Source of the DNA: Aceticella autotrophica
GTDB lineage: Bacteria; Bacillota; Thermoanaerobacteria; Thermoanaerobacterales; Thermoanaerobacteraceae
Reading direction: 5' to 3'
DNA length: 64,000 bases
Assembly: GCF_017357865.1 (NCBI RefSeq)
Contig: NZ_CP060096.1
Span: 930,001-994,000, forward strand
Both the position numbers and the translations under genes were made by a program. Under the pieces are notes generated by a model, which was given only the letters and a program-made list of their open reading frames with translations, had not been told where the DNA came from and searched no databases. Below are positions 8,377 through 17,644 of the stretch, piece after piece (the first letter of the stretch is position 1; each line of letters begins with the position of its first letter).

Positions 8377-9729
8377 ATGTCAAACCTTGGATTTGATTAT
8401 TCAAATACACTAAATTTTATAAATCTGCATGAAATATCATATCTTGAAAAATATGCACAAATGTCACTTGATTGTCTACTAAATAAAACAGGTCAGGGGA
8501 AAGATTTTCTTGGTTGGGTTGATCTGCCTCGTAATTATGATAAAAATGAGCTTACGCATATTAAAAAGGCTGCTGATAAGATTAATTCAGATTCAGATGC
8601 TTTTGTTGTAATAGGAATTGGCGGTTCATATTTAGGTGCGAGAGCAGCTATTGAAATGCTGTCGCATTCTTTTTACAACATACTTCCCAAAAACAAAAGA
8701 ACTACACCAGAGATATATTTTGCAGGAAACAGCATTAGTTCTACATATCTTAAAGAATTACTTGAATTACTTGAAGGGAAAGATGTATCCATAAATGTGG
8801 TATCAAAATCTGGAACTACAACAGAACCTGCAATAGCATTTCGTGTATTCAGAGAATTTCTCGAAAAAAAATACGGTAAAGATGGTGCAAGGTCAAGGAT
8901 ATATGTAACGACAGATAAGAGGAAAGGTGCATTAAAAAAACTTGCGGATGAAGAAGGATATGAGTCATTTATAATTCCGGATGATGTTGGCGGAAGGTAT
9001 TCTGTTTTAACACCTGTTGGACTTTTACCAATTGCAGTTGCAGGAATAAATATTGATGAAATAATGAAGGGTTCATATGACGCATCTTTATTGTATAAAA
9101 AGAATAGAATGGATGAAAACATAAGCATGAAATATGCTGTAATAAGAAATATTCTTTATAGAAAGGGCAAGACAATAGAAATTTTAGTTAATTATGAACC
9201 AAGACTGCATTATTTCTCGGAATGGTGGAAGCAATTGTATGGTGAAAGTGAGGGCAAAGACCATAAGGGGATATTTCCCGCCTCTGTGGATTTTACTACA
9301 GACCTACATTCAATGGGACAATTTATACAGGATGGGAGTAGAAATATATTTGAAACTGTTATTAAAATTGAAAAATCCATAGAAGATATAACTATTTATA
9401 AAGACAAAACAAACCTTGACGGTCTTAATTTTCTTGAGGGAAAGACAATGGATTTTATAAATAAAAGAGCTTTACAGGGTACAATACTTGCACACAATGA
9501 TGGGGGCGTTCCGAATCTAATAATAAGCATACCGGAAATATCCGCTTATTATTTTGGATATCTTGTTTACTTCTTTGAGATGGCATGTGGTATAAGCGGA
9601 TATTTAAATGGTGTCAATCCATTCGATCAGCCGGGTGTTGAAGCATATAAGAAAAACATGTTTGCGCTTCTTGGGAAGGCAGGATATGAAGAAGAAAAGC
9701 AGATACTTGAGAAAAGGCTGCAGAAATAA
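8377..9729 (+). CDS. pgi: Glucose-6-phosphate isomerase
   Basis: Pgi interconverts glucose-6-phosphate and fructose-6-phosphate. Motifs seen are [14 protein letters not shown] near residue 70, [15 protein letters not shown] near 140, [15 protein letters not shown] near 204, and QFIQDGSRN further on. The size, about 450 residues, matches the short bacterial form. I choose ATG 8377, giving [10 protein letters not shown], because GGTGGAAG sits 6 bases upstream; ATG 8362 would overlap that site. It stands with glucan phosphorylase and gapN among central carbon genes. A strong bidirectional terminator follows. Confidence 0.95.
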   Translation: MSNLGFDYSNTLNFINLHEISYLEKYAQMSLDCLLNKTGQGKDFLGWVDLPRNYDKNELTHIKKAADKINSDSDAFVVIGIGGSYLGARAAIEMLSHSFYNILPKNKRTTPEIYFAGNSISSTYLKELLELLEGKDVSINVVSKSGTTTEPAIAFRVFREFLEKKYGKDGARSRIYVTTDKRKGALKKLADEEGYESFIIPDDVGGRYSVLTPVGLLPIAVAGINIDEIMKGSYDASLLYKKNRMDENISMKYAVIRNILYRKGKTIEILVNYEPRLHYFSEWWKQLYGESEGKDHKGIFPASVDFTTDLHSMGQFIQDGSRNIFETVIKIEKSIEDITIYKDKTNLDGLNFLEGKTMDFINKRALQGTILAHNDGGVPNLIISIPEISAYYFGYLVYFFEMACGISGYLNGVNPFDQPGVEAYKKNMFALLGKAGYEEEKQILEKRLQK

Positions 9730-9770
9730 AAGTGTAGGGATATTCTTTTATGGAATATCCCTACACTTTT
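9728..9770. terminator. Strong bidirectional terminator between pgi and the phosphorylase gene
   Basis: An 18-bp perfect stem (AAAAGTGTAGGGATATTC with its complement) and a 7-base loop span the gap between two convergent genes. It overlaps the stop codons of both. T-runs flank the stem on either strand because the stem base is A/T. Confidence 0.9.
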
Positions 9771-11379
9771 AATACATTAAATCATAGTACTCCATAATCA
9801 TTCTATCTGCTGAGAATTTGTCATAGGTTGTTTTGATGCTTTCTTTCATCATAGCTTCCCATTTTGATTTGTCGGTATAATATAAAGGCAAGACCTTTTT
9901 TGTAAGAACATCATACAATGAGTCAACATCATTTTTATCAAGTTTTTCTATCTTGTTTGATTCAAATCCATTTCCGAATTGCCAGCCGTTAATACCGTCA
10001 ATGCAGGCTTCAGCCCACCATCCATCAAGTATACTCAAATTTAACACACCGTTCATAGCTGCTTTCATGCCTGAGGTGCCGCATGCTTCTTTTGGTCTTC
10101 TGGGAGTATTCAGCCATACATCAGAGCCCCGCGTTAAAAATTTTCCTATTGTCATGTCGTAATTTTCGAGGAAAACAACGCTATTCGGATATTTCTTTGT
10201 AAGGATAATTATATTTTCAAGAATTTTTTTACCAGCATCATCAAGAGGATGTCCCTTACCGGACAGGACTATTTGGATTTTGCCCGAATCAAGATAACCA
10301 CCTATAATTTTTTCATCTGTAAAAATAAGGTCATTTCTTTTATATGGCACAATTCTCCTTGAAGAACCAATAAGAAGTTTTTCTTCATTTAATATTATTC
10401 CTGTACGTTTATAGATAAACTCGATTAATTCTTTTTTTAATATGTTGTGCGTTTGAAGAAGTTTTTCACCCTTTAAATATGCAGTTTCAATTCTTTTATC
10501 AACCCAAGTTTTTCTGTCAATGCCATTTGTTATGGAAATTATAGGGGCTCTTTTTTTAATGTGTTTCCACATTTTATTTGCTGTTTTTCCATGGAGTTTA
10601 GAAACCGCATTTGCCGCTCTGGAGAGTCTTAAACCGGCAATTGTCATATTGAAAGGCACTCCTCCTATTTCAGACATTTGTTCAATTGTCAGACCATTAT
10701 TTGCTCCCATATACATCAAAAGTTCCAAGCTATGAGATTCATTTCCTTCAATAACAGGTGTATGTGTAGTAAAGACTATCTCTTTAATGGTTTCCTTCCA
10801 TGCTTTTTTAAAATCCATGCTTTTATATTCCATTTTTTCACGTATCAATTCAAGTGCGGCAAATACAGCATGACCTTCATTAAAATGGTATACGTCAACC
10901 TTTAATCCAAGAGAGCGCAATGCTTTTATACCACCAATGCCGAGAACCATTTCCTGTGCTACTCTTTCTTCATTAAACCAGCCGTAAAGCTGCCCTGTAA
11001 TCCATCTATCCTCATTTTCAGGAATATCTGTATCAAGCAGATAAAGTGGAGCATTGTTAAAACAGTCTACCATCCATACCTTGCAGTATACGTCATGGTT
11101 TCTAATCCTTACTTTGACCTTAATGCCTGTATCTTTAAGAAAATCATATTTATAATTGTGATATGCATCATATAGAAATCCGTTATTTTCAATAAATTGT
11201 TCTACATAACCTTGTTTCCACAGGATACCTATACCAATAAGTGGCAGGTTAAGCTCTTTGGAGATTTTTAAGTAATCACCTGCAAGTATTCCTAAGCCTC
11301 CTGCATATAATTTAAAATCCGTATGAAGACCATATTCCATGCAGAAATAAGCGACCTTTGGCAATGCTGTTTTTTTCAT
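9769..11379 (-). CDS. glgP: Alpha-glucan (glycogen/maltodextrin) phosphorylase, short GT35 type
   Basis: This enzyme releases glucose-1-phosphate from alpha-1,4-glucans using PLP. At 536 residues it is far shorter than E. coli-type phosphorylases and fits the compact GT35 subfamily of thermophiles. Visible signatures are YFCMEYGLHTDFKLYAGGLGI at the N-terminus, FNEGHAVFA, TNGIDRKTW, RRIVPYKR and the PLP-region motif KEACGTSGMKAAMNG, followed by DGWWAEA. The start ATG has AGGAGGTTTAT upstream. A well-spaced promoter lies at 11409-11437. The gene is monocistronic and convergent with pgi, which would use its product after phosphoglucomutase. Confidence 0.9.
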   Translation of the reverse strand: MKKTALPKVAYFCMEYGLHTDFKLYAGGLGILAGDYLKISKELNLPLIGIGILWKQGYVEQFIENNGFLYDAYHNYKYDFLKDTGIKVKVRIRNHDVYCKVWMVDCFNNAPLYLLDTDIPENEDRWITGQLYGWFNEERVAQEMVLGIGGIKALRSLGLKVDVYHFNEGHAVFAALELIREKMEYKSMDFKKAWKETIKEIVFTTHTPVIEGNESHSLELLMYMGANNGLTIEQMSEIGGVPFNMTIAGLRLSRAANAVSKLHGKTANKMWKHIKKRAPIISITNGIDRKTWVDKRIETAYLKGEKLLQTHNILKKELIEFIYKRTGIILNEEKLLIGSSRRIVPYKRNDLIFTDEKIIGGYLDSGKIQIVLSGKGHPLDDAGKKILENIIILTKKYPNSVVFLENYDMTIGKFLTRGSDVWLNTPRRPKEACGTSGMKAAMNGVLNLSILDGWWAEACIDGINGWQFGNGFESNKIEKLDKNDVDSLYDVLTKKVLPLYYTDKSKWEAMMKESIKTTYDKFSADRMIMEYYDLMY

Positions 11380-11408
11380 ATAAACCTCCTAAAATTTTCT
11401 TTGATTAT

Positions 11409-11437
11409 ATTATAGTATTGATTGATGAATTGAACAA
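11409..11437 (-). promoter_or_regulatory. Sigma-A promoter of the phosphorylase gene
   Basis: On the reverse strand TTGTTC is followed after 17 bases by TATAAT, about 30 bases before the start codon. An overlapping second TATAAT lies 5 bases further downstream. Confidence 0.55.
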
Positions 11438-11470
11438 GAAGTAATAGTAAATAAATAATAATAAAACTAC

Positions 11471-11499
11471 TTGATAATATTTATTTTTCATGGTATATT
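11471..11499 (+). promoter_or_regulatory. Sigma-A promoter of gapN
   Basis: TTGATA, a 17-base spacer and TATATT are preceded by a TGG extended -10, 42 bases upstream of the gapN start. All elements are in optimal positions, so strong expression is expected. Confidence 0.72.
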
Positions 11500-11540
11500 T
11501 TAACTAATGGTTTTTAAAATGATTGAAAGGGGTGCTAAAA

Positions 11541-13166
11541 ATGAATGTGAAAGAAAATTTCAAGGATATATTTCCCGATGAAAAAGCAATTCCGGCAGAA
11601 TTTACAATCAGTTCTCCAATCATACAAAAGGAATATCTTTTAGATGGTAAGCTTTGTCAGTGGGAAGGAGATATGCAGGAGGTATATTCTCCTATATACA
11701 CAAAGACTTCTCAAGGTTTATCAAAGAAGTTTATTGGCAAATATCCTCTTTTAACAGAAAAAGAAGCTATGGAAGCATTGAAATCAGCACTGAATGCTTA
11801 CGATGAGGGAAGAGGGCAATGGCCTACAATGGCAGTAGCAGATCGAATAAAACATGTAGAAGAGTTTGCCTTTAGATTTAAGGAAAAGAAAAAAGAGGTT
11901 GTAAATCTGTTAATGTGGGAGATATGCAAATCATATGAAGATTCTCTTAAGGAATTTGATAGGACTGTAGAATATATAATGGATACAATTGATGCAATGA
12001 AGGACCTTGACAGAATATCTTCCCGATTTGTAATTGAAGATGGAGTAATAGCTCAAATAAGACGTTCTCCTTTAGGCGTTGTTATGTGTATGGGACCATA
12101 TAATTATCCTCTTAATGAAACTTTTACAACCCTGATACCTGCATTGATAATGGGAAATACGGTAATTTTAAAACCACCTAAAATGGGAGTTCTTTTACAC
12201 AGACCGATTTTAAGCATTTTTAAAGATTGTTTTCCTAAAGGTGTTGTTAATACAATTTATGGGCAAGGACAACAGGTGGTGGCTCCTATAATAGCTTCAG
12301 GTAAAGTTAATGTTCTTGCATTTATCGGCTCAAGTGAAGTTGCTGATATATTAAGAAAACAGCACCCAAAACCTCATAGGCTTCGTTGTGTTTTGGGTTT
12401 GGAATCAAAAAATGCAGCAATAATTTTACCTGATGTTGACCTTAATATGACCGTAAAAGAATGTATTTTAGGAACCCTTTCATTTAATGGGCAGAGATGT
12501 ACGGCTTTAAAGATATTATTTGTACATTCTGATATCATAGATGCTTTTCTCGATAAATTTGCGAATGAAATAGACAGGCTCAAAGTTGGAATGCCATGGG
12601 AAACTAATGTAAATATAACACCGATTCCCAGTAATGATAGAATTAAGTATCTTGAAAAACTGATTCAAGATGCAAGGGACCTTGGAGCAAATATAATAAA
12701 TAATAAGGGTGGCATAATAAAAGAAAGTTTATTTTATCCCACTGTTTTATATCCTGTAAATGATAAGATGAAGATATATCATGAAGAACAGTTTGGTCCG
12801 GTAATACCGGTTGTTCCATTTGATGATATAGAAATACCTACTCGTTATATAATTGAATCAAATTATGGTCAACAGGTAAGCCTTTTTGCTAAGGACCCTG
12901 ATATTATAAGTAAATTAATTGATTCCCTTGTAAATCAGGTATGCAGGGTTAATATAAACAGTCAGTGCCAGAGAGGACCCGATGTGTTTCCGTTTACGGG
13001 AAGGAAGGATTCGGCAGAAGGGACATTATCAGTGTCAGACGCCTTGCGTGCTTTTTCAATCAGAACCCTTGTAGCGGCTAAAGAAAATGACATTAATAAA
13101 GAAATCATAACAAAAATCCTTAAAGAAAGAAAGTCAAATTTTCTTTCAACAGATTTTATATTTTGA
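11541..13166 (+). CDS. gapN: Non-phosphorylating NADP-dependent glyceraldehyde-3-phosphate dehydrogenase
   Basis: GapN oxidises glyceraldehyde-3-phosphate straight to 3-phosphoglycerate, giving NADPH and bypassing ATP formation at phosphoglycerate kinase. It is an aldehyde dehydrogenase superfamily member with MGPYNYPLNETF (cofactor and substrate region), the general base Glu288 in LGLESKNAAI and the catalytic Cys320 in FNGQRCTA. The start ATG 11541 follows AAAGGGGTG with good spacing; a TTG at 11523 in frame lies within or before that site. It is flanked by its own promoter upstream and the ctc promoter downstream, so it is probably monocistronic. Confidence 0.92.
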   Translation: MNVKENFKDIFPDEKAIPAEFTISSPIIQKEYLLDGKLCQWEGDMQEVYSPIYTKTSQGLSKKFIGKYPLLTEKEAMEALKSALNAYDEGRGQWPTMAVADRIKHVEEFAFRFKEKKKEVVNLLMWEICKSYEDSLKEFDRTVEYIMDTIDAMKDLDRISSRFVIEDGVIAQIRRSPLGVVMCMGPYNYPLNETFTTLIPALIMGNTVILKPPKMGVLLHRPILSIFKDCFPKGVVNTIYGQGQQVVAPIIASGKVNVLAFIGSSEVADILRKQHPKPHRLRCVLGLESKNAAIILPDVDLNMTVKECILGTLSFNGQRCTALKILFVHSDIIDAFLDKFANEIDRLKVGMPWETNVNITPIPSNDRIKYLEKLIQDARDLGANIINNKGGIIKESLFYPTVLYPVNDKMKIYHEEQFGPVIPVVPFDDIEIPTRYIIESNYGQQVSLFAKDPDIISKLIDSLVNQVCRVNINSQCQRGPDVFPFTGRKDSAEGTLSVSDALRAFSIRTLVAAKENDINKEIITKILKERKSNFLSTDFIF

Positions 13167-13174
13167 TAATAAAT

Positions 13175-13203
13175 TTGCTATTTGTTAATTTCACTGCTAT
13201 AAT
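13175..13203 (+). promoter_or_regulatory. Sigma-A promoter of the L25/Ctc gene
   Basis: TTGCTA, 17 bases and a perfect TATAAT lie 42 bases before the start codon. There is no visible sigma-B-type element, although Ctc is a general stress protein in Bacillus. Confidence 0.7.
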
Positions 13204-13245
13204 AAATAGAAAATAACAATAAAATATCGAAGGAGGAGAGACTAA

Positions 13246-13839
13246 ATGGAAAGTGTTAATGTTGAAGCTGTAACAAGAAAGCCGGGCAAGAATATAGCTT
13301 ATAAATTAAGAAAAGAAGGTTATATTCCTGCTGTTTTATATGGCAAAGGTATGGAGAGCATTCCTATAGCTGTTGCAGATAAAAAGTTTTGCAAAATATT
13401 GCAAACAAAGGGAAGGAATGTCCTCCTCGATGTAATTGTGAATGGGTCAACACATAATGCAATAATAAAAGAAATTCAGAATGATACATTAAAGGGAAAA
13501 TTACTTCATGTTGATTTCCAAATAGTATCTATGTACGAAAAGATTGAATCAACTGTACCGTTAAAATTAAAGGGTGTTGGCATTCTTGAAAGCAAGGGTG
13601 CAATTGTACAGCACCAGATATGGGAACTAAATATAAAATGTTTGCCAGATAAGATTCCAGAGGAATTGGATGTGGACATATCAAATCTTGATGTTGGTGA
13701 TACGTTATATATTAGGGATTTAATTATTCCTGAAGGAGTAGAAGTTGTTGATGACCCTGATGAAGTCGTTCTTACAGTTGTCGTTCCAAAGGCGGAAGAT
13801 GTAAAAAAGACGGAGCCTGAAGAAGAAGCCACAGAGTAA
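13246..13839 (+). CDS. rplY: 50S ribosomal protein L25/general stress protein Ctc
   Basis: This long form of L25 binds 5S rRNA in the large subunit. The 197-residue protein has the L25 domain in residues 1 to about 92 (ARKPGKN-like opening TRKPGKN, IPAVLYGKG, VDFQIVSMYEKI). The TL5/CTC beta domain follows (VPLKLKGVGILESKGAIVQH, VDISNLDVGDTLYIRDL). It ends in an acidic tail rich in Glu. The AAGGAGGAGAG site is strong. The gene is alone between its promoter and a bidirectional terminator. Confidence 0.95.
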   Translation: MESVNVEAVTRKPGKNIAYKLRKEGYIPAVLYGKGMESIPIAVADKKFCKILQTKGRNVLLDVIVNGSTHNAIIKEIQNDTLKGKLLHVDFQIVSMYEKIESTVPLKLKGVGILESKGAIVQHQIWELNIKCLPDKIPEELDVDISNLDVGDTLYIRDLIIPEGVEVVDDPDEVVLTVVVPKAEDVKKTEPEEEATE

Positions 13840-13866
13840 AAAGGAGCAATATATTGCTCCTTTTTT
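13838..13866. terminator. Bidirectional terminator between ctc and lysA
   Basis: A 13-bp perfect inverted repeat AAAAAGGAGCAAT / ATTGCTCCTTTTT with a 2-base centre overlaps both stop codons and carries T runs in both directions. Confidence 0.88.
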
Positions 13867-15202
13867 AAGCTATAATGTGTTTTTTATTTTTATTAATTAA
13901 TCTATCAGGTATAATATCATTTTTAATAAGGTCATCATATGTTTCTCTTGCAACAATCATATCGGCATTTCCATTTTGTACAAGAACCACAGCAGGACGT
14001 GTAATCCTATTATAATTACTTGCCATTGAGTAATTATAAGCACCCGTACAAGTTATAGCAATAATATCTCCGCTCTCAAGTTGGGGAAGTTCTATATCCC
14101 AGATAAGCATATCACCTGATTCACAGCATTTTCCGGCAATAGAAACTTTTTCAAAGTTTATTTTTTTAGCCTTATTGGCAACAATTGCACTGTATTTTGC
14201 TCCATATAAGGCAGTTCTTATATTGTCTGTCATGCCTCCATCAACTGAAACATATTTTCGTATATTTGGTATGTTTTTAATAGCACCAACCTTATAAAGT
14301 GTAGTTCCTGCATTTCCTATTATGGAACGCCCCGGTTCAACGATGATTCCAGGCAATCTAAGATTTAATGCATTAGAAAATTCTTTAACCGATTTTATAA
14401 TCTCTTTTGCAATTGTTTCTATAGGTTGAGGGTCATCTTCATCAACATAAGCTATTCCAAACCCACCACCGAGGTCTAATTCTTCGACTTCCCATGAGGT
14501 AACATCTTTTACGGTTTTTAAAAAATTCATCATAATTTCTATTTCAGCATTATAAGATTTATAGCTGAATATTTGTGAACCAATGTGGCAGTGAAGACCA
14601 ATTAAATTGATATTTTCAAGGTTAAGTGCATATTTTATTGCATCAAGAGCATCTCCATTAAACAATGGAAAACCAAATTTCGAATCTATTTGACCCGTTT
14701 TAATATACTCATGTGTATGAGCTTCTACACCGGGGGAAATTCTTAAATATATATTTGGCTTTTTCTTCATTTTTCCGGACAATTCATTTAATATATTGAG
14801 TTCAAACCAGTTGTCGACAATAATTCGTCCAATCCCATATTCCAATGCCATTGTCAGCTCTTCGGCTGATTTATTGTTTCCATGGAAAAAAATATTTTTA
14901 ACAGGAAAATCTGCCTTTAAAGCTGTATAAAGTTCACCACCGGAAACAACATCGAGACCGAGCCCTTCTTCTTCTATGATTTTACATATTGCTGTTGTCA
15001 TAAATGCTTTGCTGGCATATATTACATTATTTTCTGGATAGTCAGCTTTAAAACTGTTATAAAAAGACCTGCAATTTTTTCGCAGTTGTTCTTCGTCAAT
15101 AACATAAAGTGGTGTTCCATATTGTTTTGACAGTTTAACTGTATCACATCCACCTATTTCAAGATGCCCTTTTGAATTTATATGCATGCTACCTTGCAGC
15201 AT
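13865..15202 (-). CDS. lysA: Diaminopimelate decarboxylase
   Basis: LysA converts meso-diaminopimelate to lysine with PLP, the last step of lysine synthesis. The 445-residue protein is a fold-III PLP enzyme. It has YASKAFMTTA near residue 64 with the Schiff-base Lys, LGLDVVSGGEL, FHGNNKS, GLHCHIGSQI, LDLGGGFGI, VEPGRSIIGNAG, and AGKCCESGD in which Cys acts at the dimer active site. The start ATG has GGAGATG upstream. A lysine riboswitch and an intrinsic terminator in the leader give direct feedback control by lysine. It is convergent with ctc. Confidence 0.96.
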   Translation of the reverse strand: MLQGSMHINSKGHLEIGGCDTVKLSKQYGTPLYVIDEEQLRKNCRSFYNSFKADYPENNVIYASKAFMTTAICKIIEEEGLGLDVVSGGELYTALKADFPVKNIFFHGNNKSAEELTMALEYGIGRIIVDNWFELNILNELSGKMKKKPNIYLRISPGVEAHTHEYIKTGQIDSKFGFPLFNGDALDAIKYALNLENINLIGLHCHIGSQIFSYKSYNAEIEIMMNFLKTVKDVTSWEVEELDLGGGFGIAYVDEDDPQPIETIAKEIIKSVKEFSNALNLRLPGIIVEPGRSIIGNAGTTLYKVGAIKNIPNIRKYVSVDGGMTDNIRTALYGAKYSAIVANKAKKINFEKVSIAGKCCESGDMLIWDIELPQLESGDIIAITCTGAYNYSMASNYNRITRPAVVLVQNGNADMIVARETYDDLIKNDIIPDRLINKNKKHIIA

Positions 15203-15245
15203 AAAATCATCTCCATTCAGTTCTATTATATAAATAATTGAAATA

Positions 15246-15277
15246 TAAATAAAAGCAGCTAAGGTTTCCCTGCTGCA
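15246..15277 (-). terminator. Expression-platform terminator of the lysine riboswitch
   Basis: On the reverse strand GCAGCAGG pairs with CCT(TA)GCTGC across GAAA and is followed by TTTTATTTAT. It lies between the aptamer and lysA, the place expected for a terminator that forms when lysine is bound. Confidence 0.8.
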
Positions 15278-15309
15278 AAGCCAAAAGGCAATGTCCTACA
15301 TCATCTCCA

Positions 15310-15520
15310 AAAATGAGATAGCTCATCACTGATGACCTTAGGGAAATTATCAGTGACAGTCCTATGCCTCTTAAGCATAGACCCAGCTCCAAAAACATCA
15401 AGGCATTTTTGGGCTTCGGCGGATATATCCCTTTCATATATTCTCACAGGTACCTTGAATACCTCAAATATATTACTCTTGATGCTCCGCACCTCTACCT
15501 CATCTAAAAAAGATGAGGTA
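15310..15520 (-). promoter_or_regulatory. Lysine riboswitch (L box)
   Basis: The reverse strand carries the conserved core in order: GATGAGGTAGAGGTGCGG (P1 5' strand and junction), AAGAGTAA, GTGAGAATATATGAAAGGG, GCCGAAGCCC, GCTGGGTCTATGC paired with GCATAGGACTGTCACTG, and the closing GAGCTATCTCATT that pairs with the P1 5' strand. These are the known lysine aptamer signatures and it precedes lysA. Just 5' of P1, TACCTCATCT with a T-rich loop can pair with AGATGAGGTA, giving a hairpin that competes with P1. Two reading frames across this region are chance. Confidence 0.95.
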
Positions 15521-15538
15521 CAATATTTATTTTTCAAT

Positions 15539-15567
15539 ATAATATCATTAATATTTTTGAATGTCAA
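15539..15567 (-). promoter_or_regulatory. Sigma-A promoter of the lysA leader
   Basis: On the reverse strand a perfect TTGACA, a 17-base spacer and TATTAT lie just upstream of the riboswitch, so the transcript would begin about 10-20 bases before the competing hairpin. Confidence 0.75.
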
Positions 15568-15625
15568 TACGACTGGACTTTTGTGTTAGTATAATATTAA
15601 CAAGACATTTCATACTTCATATAGA

Positions 15626-15651
15626 ATAAAGGCGAGAATACTCGCCTTTAT
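15626..15651 (-). terminator. Terminator of the glutamate synthase operon
   Basis: An 11-bp perfect stem ATAAAGGCGAG / CTCGCCTTTAT with a 4-base loop overlaps the stop codon of the last operon gene. The T-run after it is short, so efficiency is uncertain. Confidence 0.6.
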
Positions 15652-16376
15652 GTGTACATTTTTCCATACGGTCTTTTGCCTGCAGGATGTAATTTAATGA
15701 AATCATGTGATAGGATTTTATTAATATCATAGTTAAAATATTTTGCAAAATTTTCAGTGTATTTTTGTATCGTTGCATAATCATTGTCATTTATTTTTTC
15801 TTTAATTACTTCTTTTCCAAGTTTATAATTTTCTATATCGCCTCTCAGATAAATAACACCGCCATGCATTCCGGTTCCACAATAATCTCCCACAATATCT
15901 TTTTCATTATTGAGATTAAGTACAATCATACATCCACCTGCCATATATTCTCCAAAGAAGTCACCGGTATTCCCACCAATGACAAGTACAGGAATCTTGT
16001 CTTTGAATTCTTTCATGTGAATGCCTACCCTATAGCCTACATTATCTTTAATATACATAGAACCGCCTCTCATGCCGTATCCTATGACATCGCCGGCATG
16101 ACCATGTATTATTATGTTTCCGTCATTCATGGTGTTACCTATTGCATCCTGACCATTTCCAAAGACCTCAATGGCAAGACCGTCCATAAATGCAGCCATA
16201 TCGTTGCCTGGGGTTCCTTCTATATTTATTTTGGTTTTACCAGATAAATTATCGGCAATGTACCTTTGACCATTTACATTTTTTATATTTATTATATCTT
16301 CGCCGGAACGTACAAATTCTTTAATTAAGTCATTAAGGTCTTTAAAGTGCATACCTTCAGCATTTATTGTTTTCAT
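15648..16376 (-). CDS. Glutamate synthase GXGXG-domain subunit
   Basis: This 242-residue protein is the stand-alone C-terminal beta-helix (GXGXG) domain of the glutamate synthase large subunit. The repeated signature is seen as MDGLAIEVFGNGQDAIG, GNIIIHGHAGDVIGYGMRGG, VLVIGGNTGDFFGEYMAGG and GDYCGTGMHGGVIYLRG. In full-length GltB this domain helps shape the ammonia tunnel between the glutaminase and FMN sites. It is the last gene of a five-gene operon that encodes the three GltB parts separately, and it overlaps the preceding stop in TAATG. Confidence 0.88.
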   Translation of the reverse strand: MKTINAEGMHFKDLNDLIKEFVRSGEDIINIKNVNGQRYIADNLSGKTKINIEGTPGNDMAAFMDGLAIEVFGNGQDAIGNTMNDGNIIIHGHAGDVIGYGMRGGSMYIKDNVGYRVGIHMKEFKDKIPVLVIGGNTGDFFGEYMAGGCMIVLNLNNEKDIVGDYCGTGMHGGVIYLRGDIENYKLGKEVIKEKINDNDYATIQKYTENFAKYFNYDINKILSHDFIKLHPAGKRPYGKMYT

Positions 16377-17644
16377 TAAATCGCCGCCTCCTGTCCAAGC
16401 ATCTTTGATTTTCTTAAGCTCTTTGGGAAATATGAATAACCAAAATCATCTTTTAGCAAACAATCTTTAAAAGGTGTAATATCAATACTATCCCTTATTA
16501 AACCAGTAAATATTCCCGCTCTGTCTATATCATTAATTAAAATAAAGCCTTTAAGTCTGTTATCTTTTATAATAATCTTCTTATATATTTTTTTGGTATC
16601 ATCAGATTTTAACAGTATTTCATATCCTTCTTCCTGCGGATTTATTATTCCTCCGGTAATAATATAGGTATCTTTATATCCGATTGAATTCATAGGGAAA
16701 GTACCTTTATTTACGCTTTCTATTCCAATCATATTTAACCCTGCTATTTCACCTTGAAGATAGGCATTTGGCCAGATAGGCACAACACGATTTCCACCAA
16801 TCAACATATCATAACCTTCTGCTACGTCACCCGCTGCATATATATTGTCAATATTTGTTTTCATTTTGTTGTCAACAATAATGCCACGGTTTAATTTAAT
16901 GGAGGTATTTTTAACAATTTCAGTATTTGGAACAACACCAATCGCAAAAATAAGGTTATCTGCCTGTAATTCTTCTCCGTTCTTAAGTTGTACACCTGTT
17001 ATATATTCATTTCCAAGAATCTTGTCTGCCGTTGTATTTGTTATTATTTTTATGCCATCTTTAATAAGCCTTTCGGAAATGATTGCTGCAGACTCCTTAT
17101 CCAAGATGGTACTTAGTATTCTGTCGGAAAGTTCTACTATTGTAACATCTACACCTAAATCATGAAGACCTTCAGCAGCCTTAAATCCGATTAATCCGCC
17201 GCCTATAATAACTGCCTTTGAACCGGTTTTTGCCGATTTTTTTAATTCCTTTGCATCATCAAGCTTAGTAAATGTATGAATATTTTTTTTATTTAAACCT
17301 TCCATTGGAGGAACAAAAGGTTTTCCACCTGTGGCAATGAGTAGTTTATCGTATTCAATACTGTCCCCGTTTTCAAAGCATACAGTATTTTTATTTTCAT
17401 CTATCGAAACAACCTTTGTAGATAAATATGTTTTAATATTGTTTTTGGTGTAAAAGTCCATATCCCTATAAGACATCTTTTCTTCAGATACAGTATTTCC
17501 CAGGTAATATGATATCAGTGGTCTTGAATATACATGGTATTTTTCATCTGAGATAACGATAATCTCAGTATTTTTGTCATTTTTCCTTATGGCTTCAACA
17601 GCTCCTACCATTGCAACTGAATTTCCTATAATGACGATTTTCAT
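16376..17644 (-). CDS. FAD/NAD(P)-dependent oxidoreductase of the glutamate synthase operon
   Basis: This 422-residue protein is a pyridine nucleotide-disulfide-type flavoprotein. It has an N-terminal FAD motif (VIIGNSVAMVGA), a second Rossmann motif AVIIGGGLIGFKAA near residue 148 for NAD(P)H, and the FAD motif IYAAGDVAEG. It resembles the N-terminal half of NirB/NADH rubredoxin-type reductases and lacks a CxxC redox pair. It probably passes electrons from NAD(P)H to the adjacent polyferredoxin and so to the glutamate synthase. It starts inside the ferredoxin stop (ATGA overlap). Confidence 0.82.
   Translation of the reverse strand: MKIVIIGNSVAMVGAVEAIRKNDKNTEIIVISDEKYHVYSRPLISYYLGNTVSEEKMSYRDMDFYTKNNIKTYLSTKVVSIDENKNTVCFENGDSIEYDKLLIATGGKPFVPPMEGLNKKNIHTFTKLDDAKELKKSAKTGSKAVIIGGGLIGFKAAEGLHDLGVDVTIVELSDRILSTILDKESAAIISERLIKDGIKIITNTTADKILGNEYITGVQLKNGEELQADNLIFAIGVVPNTEIVKNTSIKLNRGIIVDNKMKTNIDNIYAAGDVAEGYDMLIGGNRVVPIWPNAYLQGEIAGLNMIGIESVNKGTFPMNSIGYKDTYIITGGIINPQEEGYEILLKSDDTKKIYKKIIIKDNRLKGFILINDIDRAGIFTGLIRDSIDITPFKDCLLKDDFGYSYFPKSLRKSKMLGQEAAI

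Noticed and set aside
15207-15567. Two reverse-strand reading frames upstream of lysA
   Set aside because: They run through the lysine aptamer and its terminator and have no ribosome site or family likeness; the RNA signature explains the sequence.
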